Shown: positions 1-8,612 of the stretch, in pieces
Layout: the number at the start of each line of letters is the position of its first letter
How positions within the stretch are numbered: the first letter of the stretch is position 1
Assembly: GCA_900100475.1 (NCBI GenBank)
Contig: FMTU01000002.1
Location: 124,001-188,000 of the forward strand
DNA from: Sphingobium faniae
GTDB lineage: Bacteria; Pseudomonadota; Alphaproteobacteria; Sphingomonadales; Sphingomonadaceae
Length of the DNA: 64,000 bases
Reading direction: 5' to 3'
The notes under the pieces: generated by a model
What the model was told of the DNA's origin: nothing
The model's database searches: none
The model's input: only the letters and a program-made list of their open reading frames with translations
Position numbers and translations under genes: made by a program

Positions 1-1730
1 ATAAAGCGTTAGCAACTGGCTGAAGAACAAGCCGCCGACGATACAGATGCCCAGCGGCTGGCGCATGCGTTGTTGATCCCGGTATCGCCGCCAGCCTGTC
101 CCACCACATCGGCAATGGCGGGGTCGGCCAGCAGATAGCGTCGGTAGGTTTCGATCTTGGGCTGCATCAATTGATAGGACATGCCGTCATCGCCGCGCGC
201 GAATGCGGTGAGCTGGCCCGTGTCCTGCTTTGGCAGGAACCCTTCGGGAATGGCGATATAAAGCCCGACGTTGAGCGCGATTACGCCAGCCAATATGGTC
301 AGCGTGATGACCGGGTGGCGCAGCACCATGGCCAGTGATCGATCATAGAAAGCAGCAACCTTCGGATAGACCCTGCCCGACCGCGCGGGGCCGTCAGCCG
401 GTTTCAGCAGCCGCGCGCACAGCGCGGGCGTCAGCGTGAGCGAAACGATCAACGAGATGATCATCGCCGCCGCCAGCGTAAGGGAGAATTCGCGGAACAG
501 CAGGGTGATGACCCCGCCCATGAACAGGATGGCGACGAACACGACCAGTCCCGCCGCGACGATCAGGGCGGTGAGCGACAGGTTGTTGAGCGAGAAACCC
601 AGCGCCCACACCGCGGCGAAGCTGGTGACGAGCGCCACCGGGATGGCGAGGCTGGGGATGATCGCGGCCCGCCAACGCCGCGGGAACAGGCCGACGACAA
701 GGATGATGAGGCCAGCCGAAAGGCCCAGCGCCAGTTGCGCCTCATTCAGGGTCGCGCGGATGCCGGGCGAACGGTCGAGCACCACTTCCAGCCGGGCATC
801 GGCGGGCTGCAGGCTGCGTAATGCCGGAAGCCCGGCGCGGATGGCATCGGTGGTGGCGACGATGTTCGCGCCCGGCTGCCGCCTGACGGTGAGCAGCACA
901 GCGGCCCGATCATTGTGGAACCCCATGGAATAGCGGTTCTGCACGGATTCGCTGACCGTCGCGACATCGGACAGGCGCACCAGTCCGGTGGGCCGACGCG
1001 CGACGATGAGCGCCCCATAATCCTCCGCGCGGCGCAATTGGGCGTTGCTGCCCACCTGCCAATGCCTGTCATCTTGCTCGGTAGCACCAAGCGGTGTCAG
1101 GGCATTTGCCTGTGCGATGGCGTCGCGCACTTCATCCAGCGCGATGCCATGCCCGGCCAGCGCATGGGGATTCATCTGCACGCGCACGGCGGGAAGCGAC
1201 GCGCCGCCGATCGAGACTTCGCCGACGCCTGGCACCTGTGCGAGCTTCTGTGCGAGGATCGCCGACGCCTCCTCATAAAGGCGGCCGGGCGCCAGGCTCT
1301 CGGAGGAGAGGGCCATGATCGGCGCCTGGCTGGGGTTCAGCTTGCGATAGCTGGGTTCGGACGGCATGCCCGAAGGCAATTGGCCGCGCGCGGCGTTGAT
1401 CGCGGCCTGCACGTCGCGCGCCGCATCGTTGATGTCCCGTCCGAGATCGAAGATCAGTTCGATCTCGACCGTGCCCTGTCCGCTGGTCGATTCCATCTGA
1501 CGGACACCGGCAATGCTGCCCAGCGCCCGTTGCAACGGCACGGCGACCGCCGCCGCCATGGTGCGCGGATTGGCGCCGGGCAGGCTGGCCTCGACGGAAA
1601 TCGCCGGAAAATCCACCTCGGGCAGTGGCGCGGTGGGCAGCATTCGCCACGCCAGCATGCCCGCCAGCATCATCGCGATGGCCAGCAGTGCGCTCGCCAC
1701 CGGGCGCGCGAGAAAAAAGCGTGCGATCAT
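1..1730 (-). pseudogene. RND efflux permease, MdtC-like, internally deleted
   Basis: Remnant of an inner-membrane RND (AcrB/MdtC-type) drug-proton antiporter. The N-terminus is good: TM1 'FFLARPVASALLAIAMMLAG' followed by the porter domain with family motifs. Two large pieces are missing. Near 536-545 the TM4 text GLVV joins directly to FVAILFMGG, removing about 45 residues that normally hold the paired aspartates of the proton relay. Near 70-85 the frame leaves the family after GGDTGINN, and another frame resumes at RMRQPLGICIVGG, a C-terminal RND motif, so roughly 340 residues are gone with a frameshift. An open frame of 573 codons survives (family length about 1030), which could mislead annotation. 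The start ATG overlaps the upstream mdtB-like stop as ATGA. The gene continues past the left window edge. A functional pump is very unlikely. Confidence 0.85.
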
Positions 1731-2815
1731 GTGGCGGGTGCGATCCTGTCCTGGCGGCTGCGCACCCGCTTCGCCATCCGATCGAAGAACAGATAGACGA
1801 CCGGCGTCGTGAACAGGGTCAATATCTGGCTGACCACCAGCCCCCCGACCATGACGAGGCCGAGCGGCTGACGCAGTTCCGCCCCGGACCCTTGCGCGAA
1901 CAGCAGCGGCAGCGCGCCGAACAGCGCCGCCAGCGTGGTCATCAGGATCGGACGGAAGCGCAGCAGCGCCGCGCGGTGGATGGCGTCACGCGGCGAGAGG
2001 CCATCGCGTCGCTCCGCCTCCAGGGCGAAATCGACCATCATGATGCCGTTCTTCTTCACCAGTCCGATCAGCAGGATGATGCCGATCACCGCGATCACGT
2101 TCGCGCCCGGCTGGCGCTGGATATTAACCAGCACGGCGGGCACCCGGCCCGACCATGTCGCCAGGCGTCGATCCTCCGCGCCATTCTCGATCCGCGCAAC
2201 GTCGCCCAATGTCAGCGGCGCCCCGTTGGTCCAGCCGATGACCAGCGAGCGATATTCCGCTGGTCGTTCGCGTCCATCATGATCGACCGGGTCGGGCTGT
2301 TGAAACTGCCCTTGCGCTGGTTGGCGGAGGCCGCATCGATGGCGGCGCGCACGTCCTCCATGGCAAGGCCGCGCGCCGCGAGCGCGGCCGGATCGATCTG
2401 GATGCGGACCGCAGGGCGCTGGCCGCCGGCCAGGCTGACCATGCCGATGCCGGGCGTTTGCGACAGCTTTTGCGCCATGCGCGTATCGACGAGATCATGG
2501 ACGTCGGGCAGGGGCATGGCTTCGGAACTGATCGCCAATGTCATGATCGGCGTGTCGGCGGGGTTGACCTTGCGATAGACCGGGGGCGTCGGCAGATCAT
2601 CGGGCAGCAGGGTGCCGTCACCGCGCTCGACGCAACCTCGGGACTGGCGCCGGGATAGAAGGTGAAGACCTGGATCACCGGATAATCGACCTGCGGCAAT
2701 GCGGCAATGCGGCGACCGGCAGCAAGCGATAGGCGATCAGGCCCGAGAGCAGCAATGCCGCCATCAGCAGCCCGGTGGCGACCGGGCGCAGGATGAAGCC
2801 GCGGGAGATGTTCAT
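1727..2815 (-). pseudogene. RND efflux permease, MdtB-like, multiply broken
   Basis: Second RND permease of an mdtABC-type operon, reduced to about 1.1 kb from an expected 3.1 kb. It starts at ATG 2815 ([15 protein letters not shown]), overlapping the adaptor gene stop. An 8-bp tandem duplication (2694-2709) shifts the frame at ALPQVDYP. A deletion near 2610-2640 joins SPEV to [13 protein letters not shown] small frameshifting loss near 2258-2265 separates ANDQ from [11 protein letters not shown] large deletion near 2090-2100 joins [10 protein letters not shown] to the C-terminal motif [16 protein letters not shown]. The last 160 codons up to the stop at 1727 stay open, including the final membrane helices. 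Every intact segment matches MdtB-family text in the right order, so this is one decayed gene rather than several small ones. Confidence 0.85.
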
Positions 2816-3535
2816 CGTGCGGGCGCGGCCGGAGTGGATGCTCCCTCTGCACGGGGCATGGCGACGATCTCGACCTTTTGACCTTCCTTCAGGCGATCAA
2901 GCCCTTGCAGGACGGCCCTTTCCCCCGCCGCCACGCCGCGCAATATCTGGGTGCGCGTGCCGTCGCACGCGCCGATGGTCAGATCGCGCCGTCGCGCCAG
3001 CCCGGCCTTGTCGATGACATAGAGGAAGGAGCCTTGTGCGCCGTACTGGATGGCCGATGCGGGCACCGTCACGGCATCCTTAATCGTCCGGACGCGCAGC
3101 CGGACATTGACGAACTGGTTGGGGAACAATCGCTCGTCGCCATTGGCGAACTCTCCGCGCAACCGTAATGTGCCTGAACCGGCATGGATGCGATTGTCGA
3201 CCGTCGTCAGCCGCCCGGTCGCCAATAATGTCCGCTCGCCGCGATCCCAGGCCTCGACGGTCAGCGCCCCGTCCCCGCGCATGGCCTGTCTCACCTCGTC
3301 GATCTGGATTTCCGGGATGGTGAAAATCGCCGAGATCGGCTGCATCTGGGTGATGATGGCGATCTGGATCGTGTCGCCCCCACGCACGAGATTGCCGGCA
3401 TCCACTTCGCGCAGGCCGATGTGACCCGTGATGGGCGCCCGCACCCGGGCATATTCCAACTGCAGCCGGGCAGCGGCGATCCGCCCGTCATTGGTCCGTA
3501 CCGCGCCGCCATATTGATCGACCAGCCGCCGGTCA
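2812..3535 (-). pseudogene. RND periplasmic adaptor (membrane fusion protein), MdtA-like, 5' end lost
   Basis: C-terminal two-thirds of a membrane fusion protein that would link RND permeases to an outer-membrane channel. Recognisable features are the end of the coiled-coil hairpin (LVDQYGGAVRTNDG), the lipoyl half-motif around APITGHIGLREVDAGN, and the beta-barrel and membrane-proximal domains with PNQFVNVRLRV and VPASAIQYG. The first roughly 120 residues, including the signal peptide, are absent. Upstream of about 3535 the frame runs antisense through a TonB-receptor fragment, so the 266-codon open frame beginning at 3612 is a chimera. The stop overlaps the next start as ATGA, which preserves the original mdtA-mdtB-mdtC organisation. 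Confidence 0.82.
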
Positions 3536-3537
3536 TC

Positions 3538-3660
3538 GGCTCCAACTATGAGATCGGCTGGAAGGGCGCATTTGCGGATGATCGTCTCAACGCCAACGTC
3601 GCTCTCTATCACGTCATACGCGACAATGTCGGCGAACTGGACGACGGCTTGCTTGTGCCG
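3538..3660 (+). pseudogene. TonB-dependent receptor fragment
   Basis: About 40 codons reading SNYEIGWKGAFADDRLNANVALYH and onward to GELDD. This is the barrel-strand signature typical of TonB-dependent siderophore receptors (the NYEIG-K family motif followed by a strand beginning LNA). It has neither plug domain nor C-terminal strand. The left junction is with the reversed adaptor gene; the right junction is with a DUF3325 fragment. Only the family assignment is meant; the original substrate cannot be told. Confidence 0.6.
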
Positions 3661-3663
3661 GGG

Positions 3664-3842
3664 ACCGATATCGCTCCGCCTGTCGGGCTTCGCGGCGCTG
3701 GCATTGGCGCTGGTCCTGGTCGGAACTGGCCTTGGCTGGGGCTACGGTGCGGTGACATGGTTCGGCTGGCTGACCATCGCGGCCGCTGATGGTCACCGCC
3801 CACAGCAATCGCGAACGCATCATGCGGAACGTCCGGCCATGA
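3664..3842 (+). pseudogene. DUF3325-family membrane protein fragment
   Basis: About 58 codons with two hydrophobic helices (LSGFAALALALVLVGTGLGW, then VTWFGWLTIAA). The AVTWFGWLT text resembles the C-terminal half of DUF3325 proteins, small membrane proteins found beside PepSY proteins and siderophore receptors. A short indel near 3783-3788 breaks the frame after TIAA; the tail LMVTAHSNRERIMRN continues in the next frame to a TGA at 3842. The 5' half, and any PepSY gene expected between it and the receptor, are missing. The family call is from memory of the motif. Confidence 0.5.
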
Positions 3843-3882
3843 AGTGCCGCTCGCCCATCCTTTCCGCTATCTGGAGATTGCC

Positions 3883-4522
3883 ATGTTGAAGACCATCGTT
3901 GCCACTGCTCTGCTGGTCGGCGTCGCCACCAGTGCATCCGCGCACGAAACCTGGCTCGAACGCCACGGCGATGCGGTGCGCGCCTATGTCGGCGATGCCA
4001 CGGGCGAGCGTGATCAGGGCGAGGACATCGCCAAACTGGTCGCCAGTTCGAGACTGTTCGCGGGCGATCCTGGCCGGACGGCGCCCGTGACCGCGCAGCC
4101 CGACCATCTTGCCGCCACGGTCACGACAAGCGGCGATCTGCGCTATTACAACGATCAGGTCTGGACGCCCTGGCAGAATAAGGAAGGCGGCTATGAGGCG
4201 GCGGCCTTCCAGGAAGGCCGGGCGCAGCGAGACGCGCGCCGTGCAGACGTTCGAACTGGTGCCCGTTACTGCCGGCAGCGACAGCTTCGCCCTGACGTTC
4301 AAGGGCCAACCGCTGACCGAAACGCAAGTCACCGTCATCAATCCCGACTTTTGGGAAAAGACCTTCAAGACCGATGCCGATGGCCGGATGACGGTGCCGG
4401 CCAGCGTCAAGGGTCGCTACATCCTCGTTGCGCGTCATACCGCGCCCGCGGATGTCGAGATCGCGGGCCAGAAGGTGGCGAAGCTCCAGCACATCGCCTC
4501 GTTGAGCTTCATCGCCGAGTGA
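3883..4522 (+). pseudogene. DUF4198-family periplasmic protein, frameshifted
   Basis: Starts at ATG 3883 behind a GGAG site. It has a clear signal peptide (MLKTIVATALLVGVATSASA) and the mature start HETWLE, typical of DUF4198 periplasmic proteins often found in metal-uptake loci. The first frame is good to about codon 112 (YEAAAFQEGR). From about 4213-4225 the family text continues one frame over (TRAVQTFELVPVTAG, then FWEKTFKTDADGRMTVP) to a TGA at 4520-4522. A single small indel would restore one protein of about 210 residues, so this is the least damaged gene of the block. Confidence 0.72.
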
Positions 4523-4796
4523 TGGTAAGGACGGTCCTCTTGAGCGACGCCGCGCGCCACCGCTGGTCGGTGGCGTCGCGCACGTTTGCGGGCACACGCT
4601 GGGGGCTTATGGGCTGACCTCGCTGGCGACCGTCGCCCTGTCGCTGCTACTGGCCCGGATCGGCATCGACAAGGCAGAGGCTGTCGCGGCCGCGACGATG
4701 GCAAGCTATGCGATCTTCGCCGTCATCGCGATGACGGCGTTCCGCGCGCATGGCGCAGGGCGGGCATGGGCATGGCTCGCCAGCGCGGCCGTTCCG
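4522..4796 (+). pseudogene. DUF3649-like iron-uptake membrane protein, frameshifted and truncated
   Basis: ATG 4522 overlaps the DUF4198 stop (TGATG). The first 23 codons (SDAARHRWSVASRTFAG) are in one frame. After an indel near 4590 the next frame gives LGAYGLTSLATVALSLLLAR, then ASYAIFAVIAMTAF and GRAWAWLASAAVPL. That layout of three short hydrophobic segments with the GAYGL and AWAWL motifs resembles DUF3649 proteins of TonB/PepSY iron loci. It ends where the IS5-family sequence begins. The assignment is by motif resemblance only. Confidence 0.5.
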
Positions 4797-5500
4797 CTAG
4801 AGTCGATCGACATTCAGCGTAGGCAGATCATGGCAGCAGCGAGATGAACGACCCTGTTGGAGCGTGCGACGCGTCGGTGATATCGGGTTGCGAAGCGGCG
4901 GAAATGTTTGAGTGGGCCGAAGCATTGTTCGATTTGGTTTTCGATGCTTGTAGATGGAGGCATCGTGCGGGATGAAGAGCTTACGATTTCGTTTGGAGGG
5001 GATCACGGCCTTAGCCTTCATGCCTGCGATGCGCTCGCGTAAGTCGTTGCTGTCATAATCTTTGTCGGCGAGGACGGCCCCAGCCGTTTGTCTGCTTAAA
5101 AGGTCCGGTGCGGCGGCAATGTCACTGGGCTGGCCGGGCGTAATGAGAAAGCGCAGGGGGTGAGCGAACGTATCTGCCAGCATCTGGATCTTGGTCGTCA
5201 GTCCGCCTCGGGAACGCCCCAGCGCCTGATCTTGCGCCCCCCTTTTCCGGCCGCTGCCTGCTGGTGAGCGCGGACGATGGTGCTGTCGATCATCAGATAC
5301 TGATTGTCTCGGTCGGCAGCCAGCGTATCGAACACCCGCTCCCACACGCCTGCATGACATCAACGGCTGAAGCGGCGGTGGACGATCTTCCATCGACCGT
5401 AGCGTCCCGGCCGGTCGCACCAGTGCGCTCCTGAACGCATATCGATCGATACTGTCGTTCGCGCCGGTCGCCTTATCAAGCGGCAAGTGGAAGAGCGTTG
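4797..5500 (-). mobile_element. IS5-family insertion sequence remnant
   Basis: Contains most of an IS5-family transposase but no second terminal repeat that I can find. The left end abuts a CTAG at 4796-4799, a tetramer that several IS5-family groups target, followed by GAGTCGATCGAC as a possible terminal repeat. The right end is blurred: the transposase N-terminus is lost and no matching inverted repeat is visible near 5480-5510. The insertion truncates the DUF3649-like gene. Confidence 0.65.
4814..5485 (-). pseudogene. IS5-family transposase, two-frame, with nonsense codon
   Basis: DDE transposase. The upstream frame reads HWCDRPGRYGRWKIVHRRFSR, a TGA at about 5358-5360 where relatives have tryptophan, then HAGVWERVFDTLAADRDN and YLMIDSTIVRAH with the first catalytic Asp. 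The downstream frame reads ALGRSRGGLTTKIQMLAD, VLADKDYDSN with the second Asp, and VIPSKRNRK. The frames meet at an A4G6 run (minus strand, about 5238-5247), the usual slippery site for programmed -1 frameshifting in this family. Past IYKHRK a further frame change is needed to reach FNRLKHFRRFATRYHRR and a TGA at 4814. The N-terminal 40 or so residues are missing. Not active. Confidence 0.75.
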
Positions 5501-5996
5501 GTGTGACGAAATCGTCTCATGGGAGAAACTATCGCAGGCTCGGCTGCTCCCACACGTATGTGTATTGCATGGCTGGTCTGTCGAAACCGGCGAACTCCGT
5601 GATTTTGGTACGTCCGGGGTCTTATGGCACCATGACGCGGCGCAGGACACATGGCGCACAGAAATCGCGCCCAATCCCAATTTCAATTCGAGCCGGTATC
5701 GTAGGCATTGCCTATTCCCGTGATGATCGGTCCGCCGGGCATGCCCGCGATTGAACGCCGGAAAGCGCGGTAGAGATGCGCCCGGTGCTGTGGGACGCGC
5801 TTCCGCCCGATAAATTCTACCGCTCTTTCGTTCGCGAATTGCAGGACGGAGAAAAACCTCGCCTTCAACTAGGCGAGCAACTGGTCTGTGGAGTCGAGTG
5901 CGCCGTCGCTGCCGTTTTGATGTGAGCGCGGGGGCACTGTCAATTTTCATGTTCAAAATCGCCATAGCGCATTGAAAATAAGCGATTTTCTTGATT
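5501..5996. other. Unidentified sequence between IS remnant and tRNA-Pro
   Basis: About 500 bp with no frame that I recognise on either strand. Short open frames exist (for example minus 5868-5683 with the string GGPIITGIGNAYD), but none has a convincing start, ribosome site or family motif. A second CTAG lies at about 5871-5874. Given the surroundings it is most likely further gene debris. Confidence 0.5.
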
Positions 5997-6073
<77 letters not shown>

Positions 6074-6169
6074 ATATTCGAGCGCCTTAGCGGCGAATCC
6101 CGTATTTCGTCAATCGCGCATTATGAACGGGATGCAGCCACATTCCACCGCCTTCCATCACCGGCGCGC

Positions 6170-6200
6170 AAAAAAAGGCGGGCCGCACTTGCGACCCGCC
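6170..6200 (-). terminator. Intrinsic terminator of the Ala/Asn lipoprotein gene
   Basis: Reading the minus strand, a GC-rich stem of 10-11 pairs (GGCGGGTCGCA with TGCGGCCCGCC, one wobble, tight loop) is followed directly by seven Ts. It lies about 27 nt after the lipoprotein stop. Confidence 0.85.
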
Positions 6201-6226
6201 CCTTCTTCTTTCGCTATAGCGAAAAA

Positions 6227-6430
6227 TTACAGCGCGTTCGCGGCGTTGTTCGCGGCGTTCGCAGCGTTGTCGGCAGCATTCGCGGCGTTGTCGGCAGCAT
6301 TCACAGCGTTCTCAACGACGTTTTCGACAACAGCGTTCGAAGCATTCGCGGTCTCGTTGGCCGGCTTCTCACCGCAAGCGGCGAGGGCCATCAGGCCGGC
6401 CGAAGCGAAAACAACAGCGATCTTCTTCAT
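6227..6430 (-). CDS. Small Ala/Asn-repeat lipoprotein
   Basis: 67-residue predicted lipoprotein. ATG 6430 sits behind GGAGCC; an upstream in-frame start at 6451 is less likely because the signal peptide begins MKKIAVVF. The lipobox is LAAC at residues 17-20 (Cys 20), then GEKPANETANASNAVVENVV and a run of AAD/NAAN units to the C-terminus. The mature part is almost only Ala, Asn, Asp, Glu and Val and should form an amphipathic helix. It resembles the small entericidin/Lpp-like lipoproteins common in sphingomonads in size and composition, but I know no defined function. It has its own terminator and is monocistronic. Confidence 0.8.
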   Translation of the reverse strand: MKKIAVVFASAGLMALAACGEKPANETANASNAVVENVVENAVNAADNAANAADNAANAANNAANAL

Positions 6431-6793
6431 TGTGTACGGCTCCCATAGCAATATGCCGCGTCAGGCACGTTACACAGTGACCCTACGCGAGCGACCCGCA
6501 TTAACGTGTGCGTTGCACAAATCAATGCTTTTCTGCGTCGGTGAAGCGGCTGATTCACGCGACGGAATGTTGTCTACTATAAAAGTTCACTTATTTCTCG
6601 CTCATTGTGGAGCGCTTTGCGAAAAATCGACGGATGCGGGCAGAGGAGCCACCTTGGGAGCGGCGAACCGGCGATTGAGGGCGGTAATATGATTTTCTTC
6701 CCGATTCAGTCAGGGCCCGCATTTGCCAATAGGCGCCGCGTTCGCTAACCGGCGTGCAGAAATTCCTGCCAAGCATCGAAAGAGATTGTCCCG
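6431..6793. other. Intergenic region between lipoprotein gene and ettA
   Basis: 363 bp carrying the divergent promoters of the lipoprotein gene and ettA. Short frames in it have no family features. No clear -35/-10 pair stands out. Confidence 0.5.
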
Positions 6794-8473
6794 ATGGCCG
6801 TCCAGTATAGCTTCGTCATGAAGGGCCTTACGAAAACCTTCCCCGGCGCCAAGAAGCCGGTGTTCAACAACATCCACCTGCAATTCCTGCCCGGCACCAA
6901 GATCGCCATCATCGGCGTGAACGGCGCGGGTAAATCCACCCTGATGAAGGTGATGGCGGGGATGGATACCGATTTTCAGGGTGAAGCCTGGTCCGCTGAG
7001 GGCATCAAGGTCGGTTATCTGGCGCAGGAACCGCAACTCGATAATGCAAAGACCGTCATTGAGAATGTGAAGGACGGCGTGCGCGGCGTGGCCGACATGA
7101 TCGATCGCTTCAATGAAATCAGCATGATCATGGGCGATCCGCCGGAAGATGTCGATTTCGATGCGCTGATGGGGGAAATGGGCGAGCTTCAGGAGAAGAT
7201 CGACGCCGTCGACGGATGGACGCTCGACAACCAGCTTGAAATCGCCATGGAGGCGCTGCGCTGCCCGCCGGGCGACTGGGCGGTGGAAAATTTGTCGGGT
7301 GGTGAAAAGCGCCGCATCGCGCTCTGCCGCCTGCTGCTGGAAAAGCCCGATATCCTGCTGCTCGACGAGCCGACCAACCATCTGGACGCGGAAAGTGTCC
7401 AGTGGCTGGAACAGCATCTCATCAACTATGCCGGCAACGTCATCCTCGTCACCCACGACCGTTACTTCCTCGACAATGTCGTGGGGTGGGTGCTGGAGCT
7501 GGACCGTGGCCGGGGTATTCCGTTCGAAGGCAATTATTCCAACTGGCTGGAAGCCAAAGCCAAGCGGATGGAGCAGGAAGAGCGTGAGGAAGCGGGGCGC
7601 CAAAAGGCGATCAGGGAAGAACTGGAGTGGATTCGCCAGTCCCCCAAGGCGCGCCAGACCAAATCCAAGGCGCGTATCCGCGCTTTCGACGAACTGGTGG
7701 AAAAACAGAATGAACGCGCGCCCGGCAAGGCGCAGATCGTCATTCAGACCCCCGAACGTCTGGGCGGCAAGGTGATCGAGGCCAAGGGGCTGACCAAATC
7801 CTACGACGACAAGCTGCTGTTTGAGGATTTGAACTTCATACTGCCGCCCGGTGGAATCGTGGGCGTGATCGGACCGAATGGTGCGGGTAAATCGACGCTG
7901 TTCCGCCTCATCACCGGTCAGGAACAGCCGGATTCCGGCTCCATCGACGTCGGGCCGACGGTGAAGCTGGGCTATGTCGACCAGAGTCGCGATGCGCTGG
8001 ACCCCAATCATAATGTCTGGGAAGAGATTTCCGGCGGTCATGACCTGATGACCATCGGCAAGCATGAAATCCAGACACGGGCCTATGTCGGCGCGTTCAA
8101 CTTCAAGGGGCCGGACCAGCAGAAGAAGGTCGGCCAGCTTTCCGGCGGTGAACGCAACCGCGTCCATATGGCCAAGATGCTGAAGGAGGGCGGCAACGTC
8201 CTGCTGCTCGACGAACCGACCAACGACCTCGACGTCGAAACATTGCGTGCTCTGGAAGATGCGCTAGAGAATTTCGCGGGATGCGCCGTGGTCATCAGCC
8301 ATGATCGCTTCTTCCTCGACCGTCTGGCCACGCATATTCTTGCCTTTGAAGGCGATAGCCATGTCGAATGGTTCGAAGGCAATTTCGAGATGTATGAAGA
8401 GGACAAGCGCCGCCGCCTGGGCGATGCGGCCGACCGTCCGACACGTCTGGCTTACAAGAAACTGACGCGTTGA
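6794..8473 (+). CDS. ettA: Energy-dependent translational throttle protein EttA (ABC-F ATPase)
   Basis: 559 residues, standard EttA length. A soluble ribosome-associated ABC-F protein with no membrane domain; it binds the E site and gates the first steps of elongation according to ATP/ADP ratio. Two ABC cassettes are complete: Walker A GVNGAGKST (about 41-49) and GPNGAGKST (about 359-367), signatures LSGGEKRRIALCRLLLEKP and LSGGERNRVHMAKML, and Walker B LLLDEPTNHLD and LLLDEPTNDLD. The charged linker between them (KAKRMEQEEREEAGRQKAI) is the P-site tRNA-interaction motif. Followed by a strong terminator, so a single-gene unit. Confidence 0.96.
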   Translation: MAVQYSFVMKGLTKTFPGAKKPVFNNIHLQFLPGTKIAIIGVNGAGKSTLMKVMAGMDTDFQGEAWSAEGIKVGYLAQEPQLDNAKTVIENVKDGVRGVADMIDRFNEISMIMGDPPEDVDFDALMGEMGELQEKIDAVDGWTLDNQLEIAMEALRCPPGDWAVENLSGGEKRRIALCRLLLEKPDILLLDEPTNHLDAESVQWLEQHLINYAGNVILVTHDRYFLDNVVGWVLELDRGRGIPFEGNYSNWLEAKAKRMEQEEREEAGRQKAIREELEWIRQSPKARQTKSKARIRAFDELVEKQNERAPGKAQIVIQTPERLGGKVIEAKGLTKSYDDKLLFEDLNFILPPGGIVGVIGPNGAGKSTLFRLITGQEQPDSGSIDVGPTVKLGYVDQSRDALDPNHNVWEEISGGHDLMTIGKHEIQTRAYVGAFNFKGPDQQKKVGQLSGGERNRVHMAKMLKEGGNVLLLDEPTNDLDVETLRALEDALENFAGCAVVISHDRFFLDRLATHILAFEGDSHVEWFEGNFEMYEEDKRRRLGDAADRPTRLAYKKLTR

Positions 8474-8512
8474 GAGAAAACTGTTTCGAGGGCGTTTTCG
8501 CCTGAAACCATG

Positions 8513-8540
8513 GGCCAGCCCTGTCTTGGGCTGGCCTTTT
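8513..8540 (+). terminator. Intrinsic terminator after ettA
   Basis: Perfect 9-bp stem GGCCAGCCC/GGGCTGGCC with a six-base loop, followed by TTTT. It lies 40 nt after the ettA stop. Confidence 0.85.
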
Positions 8541-8612
8541 GGTATGGCTTGCCGTGGGGCCGCGGCTTTGATCGCTTCCAGGTCTGGGGGAGCGCGGCGT
8601 CCTCAGTAACCG

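Noticed and set aside
5683..5868. Possible small gene on the minus strand (61 codons)
   Set aside because: No ribosome site, no recognisable family, and it lies in decayed sequence beside a dead IS; chance frame more likely.
6236..6320. Regular repeats suggestive of a small CRISPR array
   Set aside because: The repeats are codon-scale units of the Ala/Asn lipoprotein with no unique spacers, and they lie wholly in a coding frame with a signal peptide.
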